A stretch of 64,000 nt of DNA from Vitellaria paradoxa (GCA_019916065.1 CM034236.1:28486457-28550456), one strand, 5' to 3'; counted from the stretch's first letter, positions 45,137-58,000 are shown. Notes: generated by a model not told the origin, from the letters alone. Program-made: numbers and translations.

Positions 45137-45978
45137 AAGAAGATAGATCAACAAAAGGGTGTCTTGAGCTTCCAAACCCTCAAACTTTGATGAGGTCAAT
45201 CTCCTCCCTCCTTGATCAAAACTACAAAAAAATTACATAGGGAGGTTTCTTAAGGTTCTAATTACAATCTTGCAAAAGGAATTTGGATTTCATGAAGGGT
45301 GGAAGAACCTACCTTGAAATCTCTACCCAGTGGTCTTCTTCTTCTCCTCTGCTCTTTTTTGTTCTTCTTTTGCTTCTCCACCCGATTCTCCCTCTTCCAA
45401 CCAACCCCTCTCTCTCTCTCTTGCATCAAATCAACCAAATATATATATATTAACAATATTTTAAACCTCCAACTAGTGATTCTCAGCTCTCCCCTCACCC
45501 CTAGCTAGGTATAGGTGTTAATAGGGTAAGGCTTGGCTGGAAAATGCAGAGGACACCCTACTGTTGACTGTCTGTACAAGTGGGGTGCCCTTCATAACCT
45601 TGGGCGCCCCTCAGCATGCTCCCAAGTCAAAATGTTAACTTTTGAGCTATTTTGCCAATTGCTTCCAAAATTCACACCCCTAAGTCATCTTTAACGACTA
45701 ATGTAACTTAATTAACATACTAACATGCCCAAAACATGTTAAAACCATCAAATTATATTAACATAAAAATTTGGGATATTACATGCAAACAAATTGAAGT
45801 GAAAGATAGAACCCAAAATTTTCTAGAGAAAAAAAATTATACCAAAAGTGAAACTCTAGAAAAAAAAAAAAAAAACCTAGAATTCTTCCAAAAACCTTGA
45901 GAACACCACTTAGTGGCAGGCTTTAGGGAAGGAGAAGAGAGGGAGGCAGGTGGGGATGATGGAAATGAGAAGGGAAGG

Positions 45979-46725
45979 TGATTGTACTATGAAAGTACAA
46001 TCATAAACCTTAATTTGTGGCTTGTTGGGTAGATTTATATTCTAAAATGATGAGCAAGTGTTTTTAACTACATTCATGAGAATTTCTTATGAATTGCAGG
46101 TGTTTAGGACTAAAATGACTGAAGTTGGATCAAAATAGAAGAAATCAAGAAAGTGGTTTGAACATGATGTTCTAACCACAGAAGGCACAACAGAGGAAGC
46201 AACAACTAAAATTGGCTAAGTGTGGAGAAAGTGGTTCGAACTTTTGTTCGAACCATGGTTAGAACAACAGAAGCTGGTGCAGACCAAGAAGTGAAGAAAT
46301 CGACTAAGGCAACGTTGTTCGAACATTTGTTTGAACCACATGTGGTTTGAACCTTGGTTGGATTAACAGAAGGGTAACAAGCACCAAGAGGTTAAAATTT
46401 TCTAAGTATAGAATTTTGGTTCGAACCTTGGTTCGAACCAACCCTTGTTCAAACATTGGTTTGATCAACAGAAGCTGTGCAAGGTCTAACTGGAGTGAAA
46501 TTGACTAAGTCCTGGAACTTGGTTCAAACCATTAGTTTGTTCGAACACTTGTTCAAACCAACCTGTAATGCAAGGATTCTGTAATTCAGCTTTTGAAAAA
46601 GGGGCATTTATGTAGTTTCTTATATTATAGTCTATATACATGAGTGAGGTCGTTTGTAATTGGGAATACACGTACACTTTTTTCAGTTGAGATTTTTCTT
46701 TTATAGAAAGAGAGTTCACTTTTTG
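45979..46725 (+). repeat. LTR-like fragment with GTTCGAAC palindromes
   Basis: It begins with a perfect hairpin, TGATTGTACT and AGTACAATCA around a 5-base loop, resembling the starts of the TR-GAG LTRs. It follows with several GGTTCGAACC or half-site words (about 46220-46560) and a TATA-like TCTATATACATG near 46630. It begins exactly where copy A homology stops. I found no matching 3' end or target duplication, so it may be a truncated LTR of a separate family. Confidence 0.5.
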
Positions 46726-48410
46726 ATTGACATTTTGCTGAATGTTCACTTTTGATGAATTCTAGCACTTTGACATATTCTACAATTAAGAAAAATTAAT
46801 TAGTAGAGCACCATTCAAAGAAAAGCATTAAATACTATAAATATTAAATGAGGGGGCAAAATTAGGGTGTCAACAACTGCCTTCTTTTTCTGCCTTAGTT
46901 TATCTAAGGTAGAAAAAGAAAAAAAGACAACCTATTTTGCCATCTTATATACTGAAATAAAAAAAGAAACAACCTTGTAGCTTGGTTGATGCCCACACTT
47001 GAACAGCTGCAAGAGTTGCCTTCTTGATTTTGGGGATGTGTTTGTGCCTCACACTTAACTTTTGAGCAATGACTTTTGTTCCTGATAGATGAGTTATTTT
47101 CTGCATTTGATTCTCAGAAGTTGGAATAATAAATGGTTATATGCCTGGAATTTATCCTTTGAAGAAATGAGTTTCACTCATAGATGTATACATCTGCATC
47201 ACACTAATTTGGAAGAAGAGAGCTTTGCTCCAAGATGGGTGATTGGTCTTCTACCAAATCATTGGATTGAGCCTTGTTCTATCAAGTTTAGTAAGGTGAG
47301 GAGCTTAGCCCCAAGGCTCGCTTTGTCTAAATTGGTCTGGTGAGGAGACTTGCTCACAAGCTTTGCTCTATTAAGTTTGGTCAGATGAGAAGCCTCGCTT
47401 TATTTGTTTTGCTAAGATGAGGAGCTTCACTCCTAAATTGGTATCTAATCTTATGCCTCACATTGGATTATAAGAATGAAGCTTAGCTCTGAGGTTAATA
47501 TCTAATCCTATGCTTCGCACTGGATTATGAGAAAAGAGCCAAACTCCTAGGTTAATATTTAATCCTAGATTTTGAGAAGAGAACCTCGCTCACGATTACA
47601 TTTTGGGAAGAGTCTCCAAACTCCTAGGCTAACTCTAAGTTTAGTGATGAACATAAAAGTTTAAAAATGATTAAAAACTCTAACGTGGAGACAAAACTTT
47701 AGTAAGGGAGTATTAACTCCGAGGTTGACTTTGATATAAGACTTCAAAAGGGAAGTCCTAACTCCCAAGTTGTCTCTAAATCTTGTGATAGACATAAGAT
47801 CTCAGAAGAAGAGTTCTAACTTTGGGATTGACTCTAAATCCTATGGTAGACATAAGACTTTGGTGTCTTGGACACGTTTGTGTAGTCTGGTGGCCTTCTA
47901 CCTTGATCTTGCTATTCAGCTTGGCTTTTCCCTATCTCTAAGGTATAATTGACATTTTGCTAAATGTTCACTTTTTGATGAATTCTGGCACTTTGACATA
48001 TTCTATGATTAAGAAAACTTAATCAGTAGAGCACCATTCAAAGAAAAGCATTAAATACTATAAATATTAAATAAGGGGGCAAAATTTAGGTGTCAACAAC
48101 TGCCCTCTTCTTCTACATTAGCTTATCTAAGGTAGAAAAAGAAAAAAAGACAACTTATTTTGCCCTCTTATATATTGAAACAAAGAAAGAAACAACCTTG
48201 TAGCTTGGTTGATGCCCACACTTGAACAGCTACAGGAGTTGCCTTCTTGATTTTGGGGATGTGTTTGTGCCTCACACTTGACTTTTGAAAAGTGAGTTTT
48301 GCTCCTGATAGATGAGTTGTCTTTTGCATTGAAGTCTCAGAAATTGGAATAATAAATGGTTATATGCTCGGCATTTAGCCTTTGAAGAAATGAGTTTCAC
48401 TTATAGACGT
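46726..48410 (+). repeat. Tandem duplication, offset about 1222 bp
   Basis: Sequence starting at 46726 (ATTGACATTTTGCTGAATG) recurs at 47948 with about 90 percent similarity for at least 450 bp, including AGAGCACCATTCAAAGAAAA and GTGTCAACAACTGCC. Confidence 0.85.
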
Positions 48411-50280
48411 ATACCTCTAGATTATAAGAAGAAACCCAAGCTCTTAGGTTAATTTGTAATCCTAGATTTTGAGAAGAAAACCTCGCTCATGACAAGATTT
48501 TGGGAAGAGTCTCCAAATTCCTAGGCTAACTCTGAGTTTAGTGATGAACATAAAAGTTCAAAAAATGATTAAAAACTTTGAGGTGGAGACAAAACTTTTG
48601 TAAGAGAGCATTAACTCCGAGGTTAACTTTGAATCCTATGGTAGACATAAGACTTCAAAAGGGAAGTGCTAACTCCTAGGTTGACTCTAAATCCTATGGT
48701 AGATGCAAGATTTCAAAAGAAGAGTTCTAACCCTGGGATTGACTCTAAATCCTATGGTAGACACAAGACTTTAGAAAGGAATTATAACTCTAGGGTTGAC
48801 TCCGAATCCTATGGTCGAGACAAGACTTCAGAAGGGGAGTTATAACTCCGAGTCTAAATTTGAATCTTATAGCAGACACAAGACTTTAAAAGGAGTTTTG
48901 ACCTCAAGATTGACTTTGAATCCTATGGCAGGCACAAGACTTTAGAAAGGGAGTTCTAACTTCGGGATTTGTCTAGTGCTCCATAGCTTTGCTCTATGGT
49001 TTGGAAAAGAAAAGAGCTTCACTCCTGAGCTTCGCTCTACAGTTTGGATTCGTGCCTTGCATACGATCTAAAGGGAAAAGTTTCGCCCCAATCAAGGAGT
49101 CTTACTCTTAGGTGCACTTTTGTACGAGAAGGATTAAATGCCTTGCATTTAATCGAAAGAGGAGCTTCATTTTCCTATAAAACATCGCTCTGACTGGTCT
49201 GGTAAGGAGCTTCACTTTATTTCAACTGGTAAGGAACTTCACTCCATTTGTTTTTGATTAGGAGATTCACTCCTAAGGTCAAGTCAGTTCTTAGCACATA
49301 ATCTCAAGGGAAAGAGTCTTGCTCTAACCAAGGAGTTTCACTCTTAGAATGCACTCTTGTGTAAGAAAGGATTTAGTACTTCACACTTAGTCCTGGGATG
49401 AGCCTCGCTAAAATTGATTTGGAAGAGCTTCACTCTATCTTACGATTCTTAAGAAGGATTTAGTTCCTTGCACCTAATTTAGGTATAATTCTCACTCGAA
49501 TAGGTCTAGTAAGGAGCCATACTCCTGAGCCTAGTTCTATCTAGTCTTTTGAGTTTCACAACTTACACTTAACCTCAAGCATCTAAATCTCATGTCTAAC
49601 ACACAAATTCAAGTAATAAATTGGCATATGAGTTTATGCTTAGCACCTGACTCCAGAAAGGAAACTTCATCTTTAAACTAATCATCTGAGTTTTGCATTT
49701 CATGCTCAGCCTTATGCATTTGAAACCTGTGTCTAACCCATAGATTTAGGTAACATACTGGTATCTAAGTCTATGATTTGTACATGACTTTAGAAAGGAA
49801 AATTCTTTCCTAAATCAATCATTTGGGTTTTGCGTTTCACGCTCAGCCTTAGGTATCTAAGTCTTATGTCTAACACGCGGATTCAGGTATCATACCAGCG
49901 ACTGAGTCTGTATGGAAACTTCTTTTTCGAACCGATCATCTAAGTTTCGTATTTCATGCTCAGCCTCAGGCATCTCAATCCTGTGTCCAACACATAGATT
50001 CATGCATCATACTAGCATCTGAGTCTGTGACTCACACAAGACTTTAAAAAGGAGACTCATCTCCAAACTGGTTATCTGAGTTTTCATGACTTTTGGTTAG
50101 CCTTAGGCATTTGAATCCTGTGTCTAACACAGGTTCAGGTAACACACTAAAATTTGAGTTTGTGACTCACACAAGACTTCAGATAGTAGACTTATCTCCA
50201 AACTAGTGATCTGAGTTTTTGTGGCTTTTACTTAGCCTCGGACATCTGAATCCTGTGCCTAACACACGACTTTAAGGTTC
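47280..50280. repeat. Degenerate low-complexity array in copy B
   Basis: Irregular units of about 40-60 bp with words such as GAGCTTCACTCCTAA, CTCTAAATCCTATGGTAGAC and AGGAGTTTCACTCTTAG. The third kilobase shifts to CATTTGAATCCTGTGTCTAA type units. No frame is protein-like. Confidence 0.65.
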
Positions 50281-52100
50281 TATTGATGAATTGTACTGTT
50301 GCATTATCTCTGAGACAAAAGCTTCATTACTGACTTTCATTTTAATCTTTGTTCTTTGGTTGATGTTGAGCCTATACTTTGCAGTTGATTTTGCGATGGA
50401 TGCCTCATTCTTTGTTTGTTGGTGGTCTTCCGCCTTGCCTTAGACATTAATAAGAAGAATGCCAGCCTCATGGATTGTTGTGCTCATATTTGTTTTGTGT
50501 AGTTTCATTATGACGAAATCAAAGTCATTGTTGGGTGCCTATAAGATGTGCATTATCATGTGTATGATCCTAAGGTGTTTGATTTTGAAAATTTGTTTTT
50601 GAAAAACTAGAGGTGTAACTGTGTGTGGTCTTGCTTTGTGAGCAAAGTCACATGCAACTAATGAAAGCAATATAAACAATATGCATTGTATTTTCAAAAA
50701 TTGGGTTATGCAAAATGAATGAATTATAATGAAGGAATCTGGTATATACTAGTCAAAAATTGCTCTAAATGTTTAATTTGAAAATGATTGGCTGTTTGAC
50801 AAAATGTGTGACTCATTAGTGTGGTAGAATGACTGCTTGTGCGCTCTTTTGAATAATCTTCTTTTTGTGAATGACCATACTTTTGAAGTGTTCAATAAGG
50901 TATTAACGATGTTTGCAATTTTATCAAGAGACTTGGTTACTGAGTTTTCCCTTAAGGGCTCCTTTAGTTCAGGAGCTTTTGGATTAATAGACCATTATCA
51001 CTTGACAAGGTTCTACGAGTTTGAAAGAAAAGGTCACCCCTAGCTTATGAGAGTTCTTCAACTAAGCAACCATTACTAATCAAAGAGAACTTTAATTTTG
51101 TTTGTAATGTAAGCCTTGTTTTAGATTTTGAAGAAAAAGGGAGGAATGTATAAGCTCAAAATCCTATTTTCACTTAGGTAAAACATACTGAGGATCATTT
51201 GCAAAGTCTTCGACTTAAGCGTGCATCCTCTATTTTAAGAATCTATCTTTCTATCTTGGCGAGTGCTTCAGTGCCTTCAGCTCTATTATGTTCTCTTTCA
51301 TTACCCTAGTATGGGGGGTGACCTTTGGGGGTTTATTACAAAAGAATACAAACTAGCTCAAGGGGCTTTGCAAAGGGTTTTAATAGGCCTAATCTAAAGA
51401 TAGCAGAAATGACCGTCTATCTTCATTTTAAATTTGATTGTTTTGTTCAAATAAACCACTTCTGGTGACGCTTCTTCTTGAATTGAGTCAACTTGAATGG
51501 ACGAGAAGATGACAATCATTCCAATGATAGCTGAAATGATGGCCTCTAGTCATTTTGACTTTAGAGACTTAGTCTTTTAAGCTTTCAATATTGTTAAAGG
51601 CATGGCTATCTTAGGAATGTTGGTTTAATTTTTTTTTTTTTAAAGAAGAATAGGGTAAAGGCTCAAATTTTTTACATTAGTTAAGGGTTTAACTATGAAC
51701 GGGATCAAATGCCCCTTATCATATTGATTTTGGTCTATTAATCTGCCAAGCTCTAGACTGCATTGATGACCACTTTATAAGGAATAGAAAATGTCCTAAG
51801 TTGTTTGATCTCTTAAAGGTGGTGACTGAACCTATTTGGTTGCTTACGTATCTCTGTGATATGAGAATCAAGTTGCCTGTAGTTTTGGCAAACATCAGGA
51901 TTACCAGATTGAACACTTGAAGTGTAAGTCATTCAATTATGTTAAAATGTATTAGTGCTTAGTAGTGATTCTAACAGACTAGCTTGTCATAAAGAATGTT
52001 TAGTGAAAAATGATTGAATGTTTTGAAAAAGTGTGAAAATTCTATACAAAACTGTGGTTACAAGTTTAAAATTACACAAGGGTGTGGTGTTTATTTTTGT
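50281..52100. other. Copy B U3-like region, non-coding
   Basis: AT-rich DNA between the array and the TATA-bearing segment. Frames are short (68 codons or fewer) and unsupported. G-rich words appear at 51317-51340. Confidence 0.45.
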
Positions 52101-52215
52101 AGAATAGGGATGATATGGCAAGGTGAACATATGTTACAAACATGTTTTTACAAACATATTAGCTCGTGGTGTTATGCAAACTTGTATGCCTATCTTGCTC
52201 AGCAAAAAGGGTTGC

Positions 52216-52306
52216 AAACTTGCTGCTTGTTGGGTTATGCAAAGTTGTTTGCCTTTCTTTATCATTTCAAACTTGCTGCTTGTTGGGTTATGCAAAGTTG
52301 TTTGCC
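52216..52306 (+). repeat. 53-bp tandem duplication upstream of TATA box
   Basis: AAACTTGCTGCTTGTTGGGT and the following 18 bases occur at 52216-52253 and again at 52269-52306, just upstream of the putative promoter. Confidence 0.85.
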
Positions 52307-52346
52307 ATTTCAAAGCATTGCAAACCTTTTGTTCACTTAAAATGTC

Positions 52347-52354
52347 TATATAAA
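52347..52354 (+). promoter_or_regulatory. TATA box of copy B LTR
   Basis: TATATAAA followed by GGGGGC, with a pyrimidine-rich tract downstream. The equivalent position in copy C (59215-59235, minus) has lost it. Confidence 0.55.
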
Positions 52355-52867
52355 GGGGGCTTCCCCTCTTGTCATTTCCATCCCACCCACCTCCCTCTCT
52401 TCTCTTTCTCTAAAGCTGACCACTAATCAGTGTTCTCAAGATCTTCGGAAGAATTGGAGGCTTTTTCTTTCTTGAGTTTCACGTTTAGTATAACTTTCTC
52501 TCTAGAGAATTTTTATTTTATCTTTCAACTTAATTTGTTTGCATAATTAGAATATAATAATTTTAGTTGTGTAAATATAATTCAAAATTGGACCATAATT
52601 CAAAATTGGGTTGTACTCTATGTATGATATTGACTAGATTTACCTAAGACAATTTTGTAAAATTCCATACATCTTACAAATGACACGTTCACATCATACT
52701 AACATACCATATCATGCCATAACATCATTTTATCATGCCATACCATGCCATCATATCATGTCTATCATGCCATGCCATGCTATATCATCATAATACCATA
52801 TTAGGCTATGCTAGATATCATATTCACCATGCCATCTCATCCTTATCATGTTATACCATGTCATTGT

Positions 52868-54961
52868 TGATTAGTATGCATTATTGCATAATTTTATATC
52901 TATTGAGCATGCCAATTATGCAAATTTGCTTGTTATTGGAGAGGTTTTAACTTAATTATCTCATTTCCATGCATTCTTATTGTTTATGTGTTTTAGGTGA
53001 TATAATTTGTTGTTTAGCCCAAAATAAAACTAAGAGTGCATGTGAGGAGGAGCCAAAGCAAGCTGGAGTAAGGAAGTGCAAGAATAGGCTTTGGTGTCTT
53101 TTGGGGCATTTCGCCGAACATTTGGCACGCATGGAGAAAACAGCTTGAAGACAAACATGTTGACATGTTCAATGACTTTCAAGACTTCCTCAACATCCCA
53201 TGATCCAACTCTAGGAATAAGATTAGTTACCACAGTGGTTGAGGAGAAGGAAATGGTCTGAAGTTTAAGATGGTTGAAGTGGTGTGCAGTTGAAGTTCCA
53301 GCTTAACACCCTGTCAGTTTTTTAACCATAATTGTTTGCTCACAACTCCGATTGACCTGATTCTTTTTGGGTTGGAATGAAGACTCAAAGGGCTACAAAC
53401 TTGACACAAGGTTAGAATTCTAGCTCTTCCAGAGTGATATCTCACTAATGGCTCAACCCCCAGAAGGGGGCCTTCTTCGCCCTCCACCTAAGCTGCACAG
53501 GAAAGGCCTAAAGCCAATCCCAGGGAACAGTAAAGCTGCATAGGGTCTTTTTATGTTTTAGCCAAAGCCTGAATTCATCATCTTTAAGGTCAAAATCGTA
53601 TTGGAAGTTGAGGACAGAAAGTTGTCAGAAGCAAAACACGAAGTGAAGATGAAGGACACTATGGTGCCCACTGGTGGTCCAAACCACAGAGGGTTAATTT
53701 ACACGGAGAAATTATATTTTTAAGGTTTTTTTATCTCCAATATATATAAGAAACATATACAGCTGTTGAGGGGAGTTCTAGGGTTAATTTTTCTAATATT
53801 TTTCTTTGAGTTTTCATTACGTTTGAGTTGAAGATTTGGATTCAAGCATTAGGTTTAGTTGAAGTTTCCTATGGTTTACACATGTAAGTTACTTCATATT
53901 TAATTGTTTCAGTTCCATGCTTTAAGTTCAGATTTGTTTCATATTTATTTTCATTTCTTTAATTTTTAATAACTTCTTTCATTTTTGCTTTTTGTTTTAC
54001 ATGAATGAATGATTTGCAAGTATATTTTCCTCTTCAAAGTTCTAATATGTTAGGCTAGGGTTTGTTCTTGGCTTCAAGCCATTGAAGGTGGTGTGGCAGT
54101 TTAGTGAACTCAAATGTAAAGGAATATTTTTAAATGAAATATCTTCTAATTTCTAATTGGAATCTCGTAGTAAGCTAGGGTTCTTTCGAAATCGACTCAC
54201 CCGTGTTATAACCATAACTTGGTTACAAGTTTTCACTTATGCACACCAAGTGTTTGGTTCAATGTCTCAGTAGGTTAGAAATATATTTTCCAAAACCTAA
54301 ATTAGGTTTTCTTATGACATCCAATCACCTGTGTTATAATCATAGCTTGGTTACGATTGGCTACTCGTGTATACCAAGTGTTTGATTCAATGGCCCAGTG
54401 ATTTGGAACTTATTTTCTTAAAACCATAACATGAAGTTTTCTTAAGAAATCGATTCACCTATGTTACAATCAAAGCCTCGTTACGAGTTGATGCTCGTGC
54501 ACACTAGGCGTTCAATTCAATGTCCCAGTGAGTTCGAAACTAATTCAAAAAGCCTTCGCTCACCTTAAGTTCCATGAACTAGATTTTAATGAAATATCTT
54601 CCGACCTAGCACTGCATGTGCATTTGTTAGGTTGAGTTACAAATGCATTTGAGTAAACCACTACCTATTACTGGATTTGGTTTAAAGCCAAGATTATTTT
54701 AGTTATTTTATTTTCAATATTTGCATTTTAATTTAATATCACAATTCCTTCACTCCATCTCCCAACCCAACCATCCTCAAGCATCTTATAAATCCAAAGT
54801 TAGTTTAGATTAACTTAGGTTCACCTACTAACTAAGAGAACAAGTCTAGATCTTCTAACAAAGCCCTTCCTATGGAGATGACCTCTGTTCTCACTGAGTA
54901 GGACTACAACCACCCTCTTGTACTTAAGTGGTAGAACCCGAATACATTTCAGGGTCAGTCA
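52868..54961 (+). repeat. Athila-like solo LTR (2094 bp), TSD ATTGT
   Basis: It begins TGATTAGTATGCA and ends GGGTCAGTCA. It is flanked by ATTGT at 52863-52867 and 54962-54966. The part around 53270-53640 matches U3 of the LTR at 2664-4295 in reverse, and the last 180 bp match the U5 end of TR-GAG LTRs. It is thus a third, more diverged LTR family. 54180-54560 contains about four repeats of a roughly 120-bp unit around TTACAATCA and CCAGTGA. Confidence 0.9.
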
Positions 54962-55085
54962 ATTGTTATCATATGCCATGCTAACACGTCATATTGCCTT
55001 GTTATGTCATGCCTGTATCAAGTTATTCCATACTACCATGTTTAATCATCATCCCATATCATAATATAACATGTTAGGACATCTA

Positions 55086-58000
55086 TTACGATCGAATCCA
55101 CATGCTAGGGTCGACAGGAATGGGTTGTGAGCCTTTATTGTGACATGGTACGTCTGAGATCACATAAATGATAAAAAGTATGGTTTTGTTTTGAAACAGG
55201 GCCCTAATTACAGAGATTAGAAGTTGCCACCTGACCGACCCTAGAAAGTGTTTCGGGTTCTACCTCTCAAGTGCAAGAGGGCAGTCGTAGTTTTAAAACT
55301 CGGTGAGTACCGAGGTCGAATCCACAGGGAGGGCTTTGTTAAAAGCTCTAGACTTGTTCTCTTAATTAGTAGGTGAACCTAAATTAATTTAAACTAATTT
55401 TTTTAGCAACTCAAATTTTTGTTTTAGATTCTAAATGAAAGAAATTCAATTTAATTTTAAAATGCAAACAAAGCATCTACTCTAAATTCTAAAGCGAATA
55501 AATCAACTCATAAATTAAATTAAATAACAAGCATAATACTAAAAAGGTTCTTGATCCAACTTTCAAGTCCGGGTAGTTCACTACTTTACCTTGGGATGTT
55601 TTTATTCAAAACTAGATTAGGGTTTAATTCGAAAAGTGTTAAGAATATTTTAATCAAAGGTCAGTACCAGTGATCTCAAGCGAATATGGTTAAAGACCTT
55701 TGTTTCCGAAAGTTTTTCAAACAAACGAAACTAAAAATGAATTCGAAACCTATTTTTAACCTTATTCGAAAGTATGTAAATGGTTATATTCGAAAACCCA
55801 TACCAGTGACTTCAAACGAGTGTGGTTAAAGATTTTCGGTTTCGAATGTTTTCGAAACAAGTTGAAAATAGATTTTAACATGGTAGATCCTTGTGCATGA
55901 GCTCTCACAACCCATGCGAAGGGTCTATGAACATCCCAAGGTTTTTCGTGAACTACCCATTCTTGATTCGTTGAATCAAGAACTGGGGTTTTACGCTAAA
56001 ACTACTTTAAGCATCTTAAAAATAATAAAATAGCATTCAATCAGACGAAAAGAGAATTGAAACAAGCAAAACATGATATTACGAAACAAATCGAAATAAA
56101 ATGAAGTAAATCAAAGTGCAACTTACAATGTAACTCGGATGTAAAAGAAAAGATGAACAAGTAATGCGAAGACAATGATGAAAACTCCAAAAACCTCTAT
56201 AAATCTACACGTCCAAACGCACAAATCACTCTAAAATTAATCAAAACCTAATCTAATTCTCAAACTAAAGTATAGTAATCTTCAAAGGAGGCATCCCCTT
56301 TCATAGCCGTCCCATCGGTCTTTAAAAAGATGCCACAAAACCCTAGAAGAGGAGCTTTCACGCGGCTATTGTAAATCACGGGTGGTCCCGACCGTCTGGA
56401 GAGGGGGTCGGGACCGTCTGAAGTTTTGAACTTTCTGTGGTCCCGACCGTCTAGGTGACGGTGGGGACCGTCTAGTTTTTCCTTCTTTGCTTTCTTTCCT
56501 TCTCTTGGTTGGGTCTTTGGGCTAGTCTTTTCCATCGAAGATGAGGTTTGAACCATGACTTTTTCTTTGTCTTCTTGGCCCTCTCCATAGCTATAAACTT
56601 CGACATCCTTGCCCTTTTTCCTACAAATAAAATAATAAAAGTATAAGTAACACAATAACACTAAAACTTCAACTTTACTTATTTTAATGCATGAATAAGT
56701 GTTGAGTTAGGGAGTTTGTAATTACACTTTTCAAGTGTAATCACCACCACACGTTTTTAAAATGGATATGTTAAGAAACCTGAGTTTTGATTATGATTAA
56801 AAAGTGCTATTTTATGTTTTTGAAAAATATGGTAAACAACCCTTTTTAGTGACTCTCGACTAGTCTATGCAATCAAAGATAATGGCTTCAAGGGTTCAGA
56901 TATGCATGGAAACTATTACGCCCAGATACCTAGGGATATCCAAAGTCTCTTTCCAATATTTGTAATCATAATCTCACAATATAATACTCTAGTTTATAAC
57001 AATCATAGCATACAACCCATAAAATGTAAATGATGTATGAAATGTGAAGTTGTCGAGCTTAGCTTGTGTGTGCATGTGTCTAGCCATGTATGAATGTGTG
57101 TGTTGAAGATGGTTTATAAAGACCAGAGTGATCGAACTTAAGCTATGTACTCGAGCTACCTACGTACCTTGTGAAGGGATTAGGTCGATGTAGTTCAAAC
57201 CTAAGGTGGTCTAAACTACATATTTATATCGTAATATGTGAACTGTTATGCATATGCAAGAGCCTAACTCTAAATCTAGTTGGCACTTCGCGTAAATGGT
57301 CTATGAAGACTTGTGGAGACCATACTCAAGCTATCTACTCAAGCTACCAATGTACCCTTCTAAGGAATCAGGTCAATGTAGCTTTAGAACAGTGCCTAGT
57401 GCAAGTGTGATGTGCAAATAAGTATAATAGGATCAGTGTGAAGCATACTCGCTCCTAAAATAGGATGAGAAAGAGCTTAGCTTTAGATATGGATTAGGAG
57501 TAATTGTCTTTGTATTGTCCTGGCCATAAGACTGAAACAAAAGTTAGCACTTCACGCATAACTCAGGAATAAAACTTCACTCCAGATGATAAAAGATAGC
57601 TAGAACCTTGTGCTTAACTGTGAAATAGAACCTAGGGAAAGGATAGTTAGTGCATAACTGGGAAACATTAACTAGAGAAAGGAACCTAGCTCCAAACAAG
57701 AAGGATAGTTAGCACTTAGCGCATAACTAGGAAATGGAGCCTTGCTCCAGAGAAAAGATAGTTAATGCCTTGCATTTAACCAGTGAAAGGATCTTAATTC
57801 TAAGGTAGTGCCTCGCACTATGATGATTGGACTCAAGCCTTCTGGTCGAGCTGCTTACGTACTCTATTAAGGGATTAGGTCTATATAACTCTGAACAAGA
57901 AGACAATTAGCACCTAACGCATACTATGGAAAAGACCTTAGCTTTAAACAAGGAGATAGTTAGTGCCTAGCGCATAACTAGGAAAGGAAAAGAGCCTTGC

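Larger units (their letters stand above)
42542..45783 (-). repeat. Chromovirus (Tekay/Del-like) solo LTR, TSD TGCAA
   Basis: On the minus strand it begins TGTAATATCCC and ends GGGGATGACA, like the LTR at 60794-63522 in the other orientation. It is flanked by the perfect duplication TGCAA (42537-42541 and 45784-45788). Removing it restores the sequence seen in copy C. It is 3242 bp, of which about 0.6 kb is an inserted LINE, leaving about 2.63 kb, close to the 2729 bp of the related LTR. No internal sequence remains. Confidence 0.93.
39598..45978 (-). repeat. Long Tat-like repeat, copy A (interrupted)
   Basis: It is collinear with copy C (55091-59500): both start near GAATCC, share GTGAGYCTTTATTGTGACATGG, then low-complexity arrays, a CATG-rich array, a CATTGACAAAGAA segment and a segment ending GAAATGAGAAGGG. 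On the minus strand TGGCGACTCC (39732-39723) resembles the start of the tRNA-Arg primer site of Tat/Ogre elements, but the match does not extend. No coding domain is seen. A chromovirus solo LTR (42542-45783) interrupts it. Assignment to the Tat lineage is tentative. Confidence 0.6.
46726..55085 (+). repeat. Long Tat-like repeat, copy B (interrupted)
   Basis: In the plus orientation it has GAGGGGGCAAAATTAGG followed by TGTCAACAAC (46868 and again at 48091), a plausible polypurine tract and LTR start. Then come long low-complexity arrays, a TATA-bearing segment at 52100-52700 matching the reverse complement of 59480-58900 in copy C, and a CATG-rich array. A solo LTR interrupts it at 52868-54961. 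Homology to copy C ends at about 55085 in mid-array. I find no coding domain. The LTR reading is inference. Confidence 0.5.

Noticed and set aside
52735..52950. 71-codon frame in the CATG array
   Set aside because: Low-complexity translation of the array; it also crosses the start of the solo LTR.
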